DNA of 64,000 nt from Methylobacterium sp. J-030 (GTDB lineage: Bacteria; Pseudomonadota; Alphaproteobacteria; Rhizobiales; Beijerinckiaceae), in assembly GCF_022829545.1 (NCBI RefSeq), contig NZ_JAKSYM010000150.1, forward strand, positions 54,273-118,272. Reading direction: 5' to 3'. Below the pieces are notes generated by a model. It saw nothing but the letters and a program-made list of their open reading frames with translations, was not told where the DNA came from and ran no database searches. Positions 36,028 through 43,594 of this stretch are shown piece by piece; position 1 is the first letter of the stretch; every line of letters begins with the position of its first letter. The position numbers were made by a program, and so were the translations under genes.

Positions 36028-37059
36028 TTACGCCAAGACAGGGACGAACGGATCCACCCGGTCGGTGAGGAACACGCGTTGCACCTCGCGGCCACCTGCC
36101 TCGACGAGCGAGCGGGCTTCCTCCGGTAGCCGCTCTTTGGCCGCCGTGTAGTTGTCCAGGGCGATTGGGTTCGCCGATGCGGCAGAGTCGAGCCGCAGCA
36201 CGTTCTGCTTGCCGACCAGGAGGAAGGCCTGCCCCAGCGCGTTCTGTGACTGGGCCCTCACCGCTGCATCGAACACCTTTACCCACTGCGCCATGCCACC
36301 TCGCGCGCGGGCGTCGCCTACGGTAAACGTCTTCTCGCCGCACCCGAGGCTCAGGATGCGCACTTGATGGCGCTTGATCTCGTAGCACGCCAGCGCATCG
36401 ACCAAGGCATTCATCACAGGATTATTTGCCCAGACGCCGCCATCGATCATGCGGTAGCCGTTGTTCTCGAACGCGTCGAAATAAGTGGGTGCGGCTGTGG
36501 TGGCGAGAGCTATCCGGACCATGCGCTCGTGCCGGTCCTTCTTATAATCCGGGTGGTGTGGGGTCTTGTAGATCCACGGTTCGCCGTGGACGCCCTCGAA
36601 GGTCGGGATGACCAAGCGGATCTTGGCATCGCCGAAGACCGTCGAGCCGAAGATCCTCATCAGCTCGGCCTCAAGGGGCGCCCGTTCGTAGGCGGAGCGT
36701 CGGACCTGGAGGATCGCGCGCACGGCTTTGCCGATCAGCCCAGCCGGCGGGAAGATCGAGACGCCCCGCTCAGTGTAAAGTTCGAGGATTTCGGACGCCT
36801 TCTTGCCGTGCGCCAGCCCCAGAGCAATGATGCCCCCGGTCGAGGTGCCGGCGATCATGTCGAAGTGGTCTGTGATCGAACCGTTGCCGAGGTAGCGTCG
36901 CTCGATCTCAGTCAGCATCGCTGCGGGCAGGATGCCGCGGATGCCGCCACCGTCGATCGACAAGATCCGGAAAGGCCGGTCGGCAGGCCAAGGCTGGCGT
37001 ACTCGCTCGGTCTGGATGGTGCCGTCCGACCGGCGGGGTGGCATATAGTTCATCGTCAA
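36028..37059 (-). CDS. capV: CBASS patatin-like phospholipase effector (CapV-type)
   Basis: 343 residues, last gene of the CBASS operon. Patatin hydrolase signatures are complete: oxyanion loop DGGGIRG (36-42), nucleophile elbow GTSTGG with Ser73, and catalytic Asp206 in MIDGGVWANNP. The protein has no signal peptide. Family knowledge: CapV enzymes are activated by the cyclic dinucleotide made by the partner CD-NTase and degrade membrane phospholipids, killing the infected cell. Its ATG overlaps the stop of the E2-like gene by 4 bp, so it is co-translated. Homology to non-defence patatins is possible in isolation but the operon makes the CBASS role likely. Confidence 0.9.
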   Translation of the reverse strand: MTMNYMPPRRSDGTIQTERVRQPWPADRPFRILSIDGGGIRGILPAAMLTEIERRYLGNGSITDHFDMIAGTSTGGIIALGLAHGKKASEILELYTERGVSIFPPAGLIGKAVRAILQVRRSAYERAPLEAELMRIFGSTVFGDAKIRLVIPTFEGVHGEPWIYKTPHHPDYKKDRHERMVRIALATTAAPTYFDAFENNGYRMIDGGVWANNPVMNALVDALACYEIKRHQVRILSLGCGEKTFTVGDARARGGMAQWVKVFDAAVRAQSQNALGQAFLLVGKQNVLRLDSAASANPIALDNYTAAKERLPEEARSLVEAGGREVQRVFLTDRVDPFVPVLA

Positions 37060-37511
37060 ACCTCCTTCTCACCGGCATGACGACCGCCGCCCGACCAGAC
37101 CCCGGTCGCGCGCCAGCCCTCGTAGCAAACGAGCCAGTCGATGCTCCAAGGGACCGTTTTCTCCGCCAGGAGCATCCACGGGGTCCATTCCCGCGCCTCC
37201 ATGTCGAAGAGACAAAGCGGCGGGTACGCGGTGCCGTCGTTGTAGACGTGCGGAAGGATTCCCTCTGGATCGTTCCTGCGCGGCTTGAGAGGTGGCGAGA
37301 GCACCTTCACCCGCGGCTGGTGGCGCAAAATGGGCATCTCCAGCACGCTCGGCACTCGGTACGAGATCTCGACCTCGTACTCACGCAGGATGGGCTTCAG
37401 CGACCCGCGCCAGACGGCGGAGCCCTTGTCCCGGGAGAGCAGGTCGAAGGTCGGCCATTGCCCTCGCATGGTGCCGACCTGCACCTCGATCGGAATCGGC
37501 CCGCTCACCAC
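37056..37511 (-). CDS. CBASS stand-alone E2-like (ubiquitin-conjugating-like) protein
   Basis: 151 residues. The sequence follows the bacterial E2-like pattern of short type II CBASS: a beta-rich N-terminal half (VWRGSLKPILREYEVEISYR), the HPh-type LPHVYNDG, the candidate catalytic cysteine Cys100 in YPPLCLFD, then WTPWMLLAEKTVPWSIDWLV and a C-terminal YEGWRATGVWSGGGRH. There is no E1 (adenylation) domain and no JAB protease gene nearby, so it is the E2-only form. Family knowledge: such proteins couple to the C terminus of the CD-NTase and prime it. Overlaps the CD-NTase gene upstream (7 bp) and the patatin gene downstream (4 bp). Confidence 0.75.
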   Translation of the reverse strand: MVSGPIPIEVQVGTMRGQWPTFDLLSRDKGSAVWRGSLKPILREYEVEISYRVPSVLEMPILRHQPRVKVLSPPLKPRRNDPEGILPHVYNDGTAYPPLCLFDMEAREWTPWMLLAEKTVPWSIDWLVCYEGWRATGVWSGGGRHAGEKEV

Positions 37512-38752
37512 TTCTGAGCACCCATGAACGTGTGCGAGCTGCCGGCAGGCCGAGTTGCCGCCGCCGCCGGAACCGCGGTCACGAGCGCAGGCGCGGCCGG
37601 AACGAAGGGCCCAGAGCGATCGTAGCTCTGCCGGCCATCACGGACTGCCGCGCCCATTTCCTCATTCTTGCGCTCGATCACACGTGAGACGACGCCCTTG
37701 CCGAACCAGCCGCGGAGAAGATCTCCGATCTCCTCAAGGTCGTAGCGCCCGGCCTTGATGGCTTTGAGACCGTTAGCGAGTTCGTCGAGCCGGTCAGCGA
37801 ATAGCTTCTGGTCGGCCTGATCCTTCGGCCACCGATCGGTGAACACGTCGTCTCGGTAGACGGGGTTCTCGACGTGTAGCAGGCGCTGGCACGCCGCTGC
37901 GGCTCGGATATCGTGCACGATCATCCGGGCCTGGCGGATCACCATGTTGCCCAAGGTGTAGTTCGGCGCCGCCGCGACGCCGGCGTACCGCGATAGCATC
38001 ACCGAGGGCGGGATCCGCCCGGTTGCTTCGGCGTACGCAACGTTGCGGGCTCGCTTCAGGAGCTGCAGCGCGACGGTGGCCGTGTTCTTGATGGTGAGGT
38101 GGCACTGCTCGGGCACCTCGTCGACCTCTGCGTCCGCCTTCACGACACGGCCGGCGGTACGATAGAGGCACTCGTTGTAGGCCTCGGCGAAGTGCTGCTC
38201 GTACGGGGTGCGACCCTCGTACCAGGAGGCGAAGCCGTAGGCGTTCATCGGCACGGTGCAGTGCGCCGACGCTGGCTCCTCTCGCTTGGCGTGGAAGATA
38301 TTGCTCTGCCGGTCCGGGGTGTAGGGATGCCGGATCGACGGGGTGACATCGAGATGCATATTTTCGAAGTAGACCGTGACGCAGCGCGTCTGCCGAACGA
38401 TCTTCGCCGAGTACCCCTCCAGCGCAGCCTCCACCAAGTCCAGCACGACCGAGGGAGGCATGGCGGGCGGCAGATCGAGCTGGGCGATCACGTCGATGTC
38501 GTAGTCACCGTCGGTCCAGCGCGCCGAGATCGTGGCGTCAATGGCCATGCTCCCCTGCGGGTAGAAGTGCAGGATGCGGTCCTTCAGCGGGCTGCCGTCT
38601 CGCTCCATGTGCTTCCGCACCAACTCGTAGCGCTTGACCGCGGTCGCATGGAGACCGGGCGGGAGCTGGACGTTGATCGCAATCTCGGCGAGCAACCCGT
38701 CGAGGTGGTCGAAGAAGGGGTTGAAGCCGGCCGGCACGAAGCGACGATTCAT
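37505..38752 (-). CDS. CBASS CD-NTase (cyclic oligonucleotide synthase)
   Basis: 415 residues, first gene of the operon. The nucleotidyltransferase core has YPQGSMAIDATI (Gly-Ser at 67-68), the metal-binding DYDIDVI (Asp85, Asp87) and the third carboxylate in MHLDVTPSI (Asp135). The rest is helical, as in CD-NTases with an OAS-like second domain. The last 35 residues are a low-complexity Ala/Pro tail ending HTFMGAQKW, a flexible tail of the type modified by E2-like partners, although the end residue is Trp and not Gly. It makes a cyclic di- or trinucleotide on phage infection that activates the patatin. Nucleotide product unknown. Confidence 0.88.
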   Translation of the reverse strand: MNRRFVPAGFNPFFDHLDGLLAEIAINVQLPPGLHATAVKRYELVRKHMERDGSPLKDRILHFYPQGSMAIDATISARWTDGDYDIDVIAQLDLPPAMPPSVVLDLVEAALEGYSAKIVRQTRCVTVYFENMHLDVTPSIRHPYTPDRQSNIFHAKREEPASAHCTVPMNAYGFASWYEGRTPYEQHFAEAYNECLYRTAGRVVKADAEVDEVPEQCHLTIKNTATVALQLLKRARNVAYAEATGRIPPSVMLSRYAGVAAAPNYTLGNMVIRQARMIVHDIRAAAACQRLLHVENPVYRDDVFTDRWPKDQADQKLFADRLDELANGLKAIKAGRYDLEEIGDLLRGWFGKGVVSRVIERKNEEMGAAVRDGRQSYDRSGPFVPAAPALVTAVPAAAATRPAGSSHTFMGAQKW

Positions 38753-38903
38753 CAGATACCTCTGGTTGACGCAGCCTCCGCGGGGTTGTGCGGACAGCGG
38801 CGCGTGTCATCCTGTCGCCTTAAGCGGACGGCGCAGCTGTTCCGGACATGGCGATGTCCGAATCTTGCGTGCGATCCGCATTCAAGGGTTGGAGGGAGCA
38901 GGT
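38753..38903. promoter_or_regulatory. Divergent control region between CBASS and the sigma-like cassette
   Basis: 151 bp shared upstream region of the CBASS operon (minus) and the sigma-factor-like cassette (plus). It must contain both promoters. A strong GGAGG at 38891-38895 precedes a candidate TTG start at 38904. I see no clear palindrome. Confidence 0.4.
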
Positions 38904-39488
38904 TTGGGCGGTCAGGATCCTCGGTGCTCGCCCAAGATTGCCGACGATCGACTCTCCACCAATGAGGTGGCGGCGATGATCGACGGCATGACGGAACACG
39001 ACCATGACCGAGCGCTGGATCTCGCGGGCTACTTCGCGATCCGCTGCCGAAGTGAGGCGTCAGACCTTTTGCAGGAAGCACTCGTGCGCGCGCTCGGCGG
39101 CGAGCGTCGATGCCGACGGGGCGTGCCGCTTCTCATGTTTCTTGGTGGGATCATGAAAAGCTTGGCATCTCAGGCGGTCGAGTCGTGGAAAGAGGGGCAC
39201 CGGCACGTGCAAGCGACCGACGACTTCTTTCACGCCAAAGCCGCGGACCAGCCTTCACCGGAACACGTCGTGATCTCTAGAATCGACGATGGCGCGGTAC
39301 TCGCCAAGATTCGCGATAATATCGGTGATGATTACGATCTCCAGTTGCTTCTGGAGGGAATTACAGATGGGATGAAGGGCGTGCAGCTCGAAGAGCTAAT
39401 TGGAATCGATACTAAGGCGTTGGCGTCGCTTCAGCGCAAATTTCAGCGCCGGGTCAACGGACTGAAAGCGGAGAGGACTTCGGCATGA
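38904..39488 (+). CDS. Sigma-70 region 2-like protein (putative small sigma factor)
   Basis: 194 residues if translation starts at TTG 38904, which has GGAGG 8 bp upstream; ATG 38976 or 38988 are shorter alternatives. The segment LAGYFAIRCRSEASDLLQEA then LVRALGG, followed by RRGVPLLMFLGGIMKSLASQ, resembles the core-binding and -10-binding helices of region 2 of alphaproteobacterial sigma-70-like proteins. The C-terminal part (LQLLLEGITDGMKGVQLEEL then IGIDTKALASLQRKFQRRVN) looks like a region 4 helix-turn-helix. Its stop overlaps the next ATG (GCATGA), so the three plus genes are coupled. Predicted transcription factor; targets unknown. Confidence 0.65.
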   Translation: MGGQDPRCSPKIADDRLSTNEVAAMIDGMTEHDHDRALDLAGYFAIRCRSEASDLLQEALVRALGGERRCRRGVPLLMFLGGIMKSLASQAVESWKEGHRHVQATDDFFHAKAADQPSPEHVVISRIDDGAVLAKIRDNIGDDYDLQLLLEGITDGMKGVQLEELIGIDTKALASLQRKFQRRVNGLKAERTSA

Positions 39489-39892
39489 GCGGGGATCCGA
39501 AAGACGATGCCGCGAAGCTGGATGCGCTCGACGCTTTCGTCATGGATCAGATCATCAACTCGCCTCCAGATGACGCCAGGGCGAATGCCGATCCAGACGC
39601 CAGCCGAATCGTCCGCAGCGCGGTAGCAAACGCAAAAACGATTATAGGGAAGCGGCGCATGGCAGCCGCGAAAGCCGAATTGGCGGCGGCGACGGCATCG
39701 GCGCCCGTAGTGCCGATAGACATCGCGAAAACGAGGCGACGACTCGAGGCACTCGTTCAGGGCGGTGGCGTGCACGGCCAGCGGCTGACCCTCGCAGCTC
39801 GAAGTGCAAAAGGCGGCATCGACGCCGACGAGGAGGGAATCCTTGAGGACCTCAACGAACTGCTCGACGGCAATCCGGAAGAAGGTCCATGA
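39485..39892 (+). CDS. Small charged protein between sigma-like and ImmA-like genes
   Basis: 135 residues, not recognised. Alanine- and aspartate-rich, predicted mostly helical, with an acidic end (DEEGILEDLNELLDGNPEEG). It overlaps the sigma-like gene (4 bp) and the peptidase gene (4 bp). By position it could be an anti-sigma or protease-substrate protein; there is no sequence proof. No membrane segment and no HTH. Confidence 0.6.
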   Translation: MSGDPKDDAAKLDALDAFVMDQIINSPPDDARANADPDASRIVRSAVANAKTIIGKRRMAAAKAELAAATASAPVVPIDIAKTRRRLEALVQGGGVHGQRLTLAARSAKGGIDADEEGILEDLNELLDGNPEEGP

Positions 39893-40656
39893 GCGGCGGC
39901 CTACGCCCCGCGGAACGTGTTCTCGCCAACTTGGGCATCACCGAACCCCGTGAAATCGATGTCGAGGCGATCGCCTGGCACCTAGGGGCGAAGGTGAAGT
40001 TCCGCGAACTCGACACGTGCGAGGCCCGGATCCTGGGACATGGCAACCGCGCGATCATCTGCGTCGACAGCCGCAAACGACCCGAGAGGCGCAAATTCTC
40101 TATCGCGCATGAACTCGGCCATTGGACGTTCCACCGCGGCCAATGCCTGGCTTGCAGCTCCGACGAGATCGGCAACCGCGCCAGTCGCACGACCGACCCC
40201 GAACGGGTTGCCGATGGTTTCGCCGGCGATCTGCTGCTTCCGGCCTACCTTCTGCGCCCGATGTCCCAGCAGGTTCAGCGATGGAGCCTCGCACGGATCC
40301 GCGAGGTAGCCATCGAGTTCGGAACCAGCGTTACCGCGACAGCCTATCGTCTCATCGAACTCGACATGCTGCCCGGCTTGCTGGTCTGCCACAACAAGCG
40401 CGGGAGGCGCTGGTTCAAGGCCGCACCTTCGGTGCCATCGCGCTGGTTTCCCCAACACGACATGGACCACGACAGCCAGGCATTCGATATGCTGTTCGGG
40501 TCAGCACCGGAGCTGGCAGCGCCGAGCCTTGTCGATGCCGATGCATGGTTTGATCAATCCGACGCCGGCCAATACCAACTCCAAGAGCAGACCTACAAGG
40601 TGCCGAACGGCGAAGTCATCACGCTTGTACTGCCCGGCCGGAAAATGTTTGACTGA
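39889..40656 (+). CDS. ImmA/IrrE-type zinc metallo-endopeptidase
   Basis: 255 residues. The zinc-binding HELGHW is at residues 74-79 (His74, Glu75, His78), with the third ligand in DPERVADGFAGDLLLPAYLL (Glu105). The N-terminal NLGITEPREIDVEAIAWHLG is typical of COG2856 proteins. The C-terminal 100 residues are an extra domain with RWFPQHDMDHDS and end GEVITLVLPGRKMFD. In mobile elements ImmA cleaves a repressor, in Deinococcus IrrE cleaves DdrO. Here the substrate may be the small charged protein or the sigma-like protein of the same cassette, which is inference. Cytoplasmic. Confidence 0.85.
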   Translation: MSGGLRPAERVLANLGITEPREIDVEAIAWHLGAKVKFRELDTCEARILGHGNRAIICVDSRKRPERRKFSIAHELGHWTFHRGQCLACSSDEIGNRASRTTDPERVADGFAGDLLLPAYLLRPMSQQVQRWSLARIREVAIEFGTSVTATAYRLIELDMLPGLLVCHNKRGRRWFKAAPSVPSRWFPQHDMDHDSQAFDMLFGSAPELAAPSLVDADAWFDQSDAGQYQLQEQTYKVPNGEVITLVLPGRKMFD

Positions 40657-40817
40657 GTACGATCTGGTCACGCGCGAGCCATCGCCACTTTTTTATCACG
40701 CCAATCGAGCGCGGCCCGTTGTGGTCGAAGGCCAGTGGTGTTCCCACGCGGGGCTCGATTATGATCAGTGGCGCCGCGGCTCTGTAAAGAAAGCCGTTAA
40801 TCTAGAGCATTTTCGGT

Positions 40818-40990
40818 TTAATCGGGATCGTATCCTGCGGCGGCGAAGAAGTTGGCGGCTTCGTCGGGGGTGACGGCATCAACGAGCTGCCCGATTGTGG
40901 TCCAGAGCCCTTCGAAGGTGCGCGCGGCGGCCTTGCACAGCAGCGCTTGACGGAGCGGGTCGCGAGGTCGGCCGAGGTTGGCGGGCGCAG
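40818..40990 (-). pseudogene. C-terminal remnant of an IS630-family transposase
   Basis: The minus strand reads LRQALLCKAAARTFEGLWTT then IGQLVDAVTPDEAANFFAAA and GYDPD, ending at TAA 40818-40820. This is the typical last exon-like tail of IS630 transposases (KAAxRTVExLWxxIGxLLDA then AYTPxECxNYFxxAGY). The 5' part is gone. The adjoining TCTAGAGCATTTTCGG at 40801-40816 is probably the terminal inverted repeat. It closes the right side of the island at 40.8 kb. The plus strand between 40991 and 41190 shows no clear gene. Confidence 0.6.
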
Positions 40991-41199
40991 GAGCCTAGTC
41001 CTCTACAACGACGAGTTCATCGATTTCGAGCCGTAGGTGCGCGACGACAGCCGCAAGACCGTTACGCTCGACCACATCAACGAGGACCAAACAGCAGCTT
41101 TCCGCCAATATGGCGCTGAAGCAGCCGATCCGTTTTTGGCCAGGCGTTTCGTTCCGTGTTCTTTGGCCTGCCGATAAGTAGACCCTTTGAACACCCGAG

Positions 41200-41280
41200 A
41201 AGGATCGACACCGGAAGGCTGGCTTTCAGAACCTGGACGTCCGCTATCGGGCAGCGGGGCGATGTCCGCTCATGGCGCAT
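41200..41280 (-). repeat. Dispersed intergenic repeat, family I, copy 1
   Basis: On the minus strand this reads GCCATGAGCGGACATCGCCC, then a CCGATAGCGGACGTCCAGGT block and ends GGTGTCGATCC. The same series occurs on the plus strand at 59378-59460 and 63653-63733. Translations of the copies look alike but carry no domain, so they are not coding. Confidence 0.6.
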
Positions 41281-41319
41281 TGACGAAGGTAGCGTTTCGA
41301 TCTCTAGGCAGGCAACTTA

Positions 41320-42351
41320 CTAGTTCGATTTGGGCAAGTCTGAAGCTGCGAATTTGGATACGAGGTTCTCGAGGCGCGCAGAAGGCCGACGGTAGCTTAC
41401 AATCGCTACATCGAGCTCCGACCCAGTCAGCAGTCGGCAGGCCCGCAGCAGAGCCTCGTCAATCCAGTCGTTCTCGTTCCCAAACGCACCGCCGCCGAGG
41501 CGGGTGAGCAGCACGCGTCGTGAACCACCGCGGGCGGCGTTCAGCACCCCGGTCAGCAACGTAGCCTCGTAGGCCGCTTCCAACACCAGCCGCGCGAACG
41601 GCACCCAGGCCGCGGCCGGGACATCCGAGTAGGCGACCGGTAGCGCCGAGCAGAATGCCTGCGTGACCAGCGGGCCGGGCGCCTGCCCATCCGTCACCTC
41701 GACGTCCCAGTGCACCCCGATCCGCAGAAGCCCGCGCAGGGCGTCCCGCGCCGCGTCGTCGGCCTCCGTCAGCAACGCGCCGATCGCCGCCAAGCCGGCC
41801 GCGGTCGCGAGCGCGTAGCCGTTCTGCTTGCGCCAGAGGGCGGACACCGTGGTATCAAGGCGGCCTGCCAACTCGCGGCCGAGGTCGGCCAGACCGTCGA
41901 GCTGCCGGTCTGCTGTTTGGCCGAACGCACCGTCCAACGGAACTAGGTAGTTGCGAAAGATGGTCGCCGCGCCGGCCGCCATGGCGCAGGCCGGCCCTTG
42001 GGTGCCGTCTTGTGCATAGCCGGTGACACCGTCCTCGGGCGTGATGCCCTCGTGGACCATCTCCAGCATGTTGAACTGCGAGGCGACCTGAAACAGGGCG
42101 TCACGGTTCTCCGGCAGCCGGTGCATCTTGCGGACGTCGCCCTGAACGATCGACAATCTCAAGCGGCCTGGCAGGACGATAGCGTGGGCTCGGGCGCGCA
42201 GTTCGGCCAGGCTCGGCAGCTAAAGGATGCCGACACCATAGCTGCGCCGCGTGGCGTCCGAGCGCAGTCGCTTGTCGACGACGGACAGCCGGCGCTGCGT
42301 CTCCGCGTAGTCACCCTCCGGAAAGCCGGTCAAGGCCTCGAACCAGTCCAT
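41320..42351 (-). pseudogene. PARG/macro-domain-like gene interrupted by an amber codon
   Basis: From ATG 42351 the frame reads MDWFEALTGFPEGDYAETQR, continues RLSVVDKRLRSDATRRSYGV, hits TAG at 42220-42222 (codon 44), and then continues in frame for 300 codons: LPSLAELRARAHA, LFQVASQFNMLEMVHEGITP, YAQDGTQGPACAMAAGAATI, and VLLTRLGGGAFGNENDWIDE. The family, known in bacteria and eukaryotes, has a macro/PARG-like fold expected to act on ADP-ribose. The amber can arise from GAG by one base. Downstream of it an internal start at 42162 could produce a 280-residue truncated protein. Function in this strain is doubtful. Confidence 0.65.
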
Positions 42352-42522
42352 GCCGCAAACCTCTCAGCGCTGTCGAACCAATGTCATGTCAGCTGTCAGG
42401 CGAACCTCAGCCGAGTTCAGGTGATTGCTGGGTCTACATTCACGATGATGGCAAACGGCGCTCCCAGCGTCAGCGACATTGTCCCGACTGCGCTTTCTCG
42501 AGTTAGCCCCGGTTTCGGCCGG

Positions 42523-42959
42523 TCAGTCGATGCCGTAGGGCAGTTCGAGAAAGATGTCGTCCTTGGCCTCGCTCGCTCAGGAGAGGGTGAAGCCGACGAG
42601 CTTGCGCCCGGCGTTCGTGAAGACGGTCGCGATGCAGATGCGCCGGTCCCGGGCGGCGGCGGGCTCGGAAGCGAGCGCGCCGACGGTGTCGATCCGCGAG
42701 ACGGTCAGGCCCACGAGCTTGGTGCCCGGTGCATCGGTGATGGTATCGCGCAGACCGCGTCGGCTCACCGGGCTGTCACAGCGGGTATCCGCCCGGGCGT
42801 GGTTGCGAAGAGGCCGTCCTGACGCCGAGCCCGCATGTGTCCAACGACGCCGGCGAGGCCGAGGGCGACGAGCCCGCTGAGCGCGCTGAGCGCGAGCCCC
42901 CTGCGCGCCGGGCTGAGGATGAACCGGATGTTTGACGCCTGACCCGTAAACTCTGCCAT
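42523..42959 (-). pseudogene. Decayed hypothetical gene (small membrane-anchored protein)
   Basis: From ATG 42959 (GGAG 6 bp upstream) the frame encodes one membrane helix (GLALSALSGLVALGLAGVVG) and then stops after 64 codons. In the next frame there is a well-behaved segment (RGLRDTITDAPGTKLVGLTV then ICIATVFTNAGRKLVGFTLS), TGA, and then the same frame continues ASEAKDDIFLELPYGID. I read one gene of about 140 codons broken by a frameshift near 42770 and a Trp-to-stop change. The rest of the gap 42352-42764 is covered by this remnant. Confidence 0.4.
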
Positions 42960-43076
42960 GAACAGCTCCGCTGCTGCTGGTCAGCAAGCTTCACGGCAGG
43001 GTCGAGAAGTTTAGCAAACCAGCGAATTCCTGACCGGCGGGCTGTCGCAGGTCGGGATGTCCAACGAGATGCTTCG

Positions 43077-43316
43077 TCAGTATGCGGAGCGGAGTGCCAT
43101 GAGCGCGAGCCAGTCGCCGGCCGGACCGCCCTTGTCGATCAGCGCGCGGCTGCGCTGGACCTGCCCCACCGCGTCCGTGACGGCGACCTCGTAGAGGACC
43201 AGCGCGTCGCCGTCCCACATCAGACCGTACTTATCGAAGAGCACGCCAGTGCCCGGCGCCACGGTGCTATCCTCGCTGGCCGGTACCGCCGCCGCCGGTG
43301 CGAGCTCCGGGTTCAT
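43077..43316 (-). CDS. Hypothetical protein
   Basis: 79 residues from ATG 43316; the frame is open up to 43421, but the extension runs into a family II repeat. Not recognised. The middle is acidic-neutral (LFDKYGLMWDGDALVLYEVA) and the end is DWLALMALRSAY. No signal peptide or motif. Could be the tail of a longer, lost gene. Confidence 0.35.
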   Translation of the reverse strand: MNPELAPAAAVPASEDSTVAPGTGVLFDKYGLMWDGDALVLYEVAVTDAVGQVQRSRALIDKGGPAGDWLALMALRSAY

Positions 43317-43390
43317 GGGCGAGTCGCGGGTCACGCTCACGCCTGCCGGCGGCACCTCCTTCGGGTTGCACAGGTAGGTCGACGCCTCAA

Positions 43391-43466
43391 CCGACAAGCG
43401 GCCGTTCCGCTTTGCGCCCATTTGCGCCGCTCAGGGCTGGCTGGCAAGATCCCAAAAGCGGACACA
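43391..43466 (-). repeat. Dispersed intergenic repeat, family II, copy 2
   Basis: On the minus strand: TGTCCGCTTTTGGGATCTTG, then the core ATGGGCGCAAAGCGGAACGG, then CCGCTTGTCGG. Matches copies at 14151-14226 (plus) and 50020-50093 (minus). It separates the decayed region from the TAXI gene. Confidence 0.6.
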
Positions 43467-43594
43467 CCTCAGTAAGGCCGAAGCGCCGGATTGCACCGCG
43501 AATGAAACTTCTCTTTCTATGGACGGTCTGGAGTTCGCCAAGCACCTGAAGCGATGATTGACGGCTGGCGGCGAGCACATCGTTGGAGAGCAGC

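Noticed and set aside
35784..36095. Minus-strand frame after the CBASS operon
   Set aside because: Partly overlaps the patatin gene end, irregular composition, no ribosome-binding site; treated as intergenic.
40991..41180. Short plus-strand pieces (LVLYNDEFIDFEP, then DHINEDQTAAFRQYGAEAAD)
   Set aside because: Protein-like but interrupted by a stop, without a family match or start; too weak to list as a gene.
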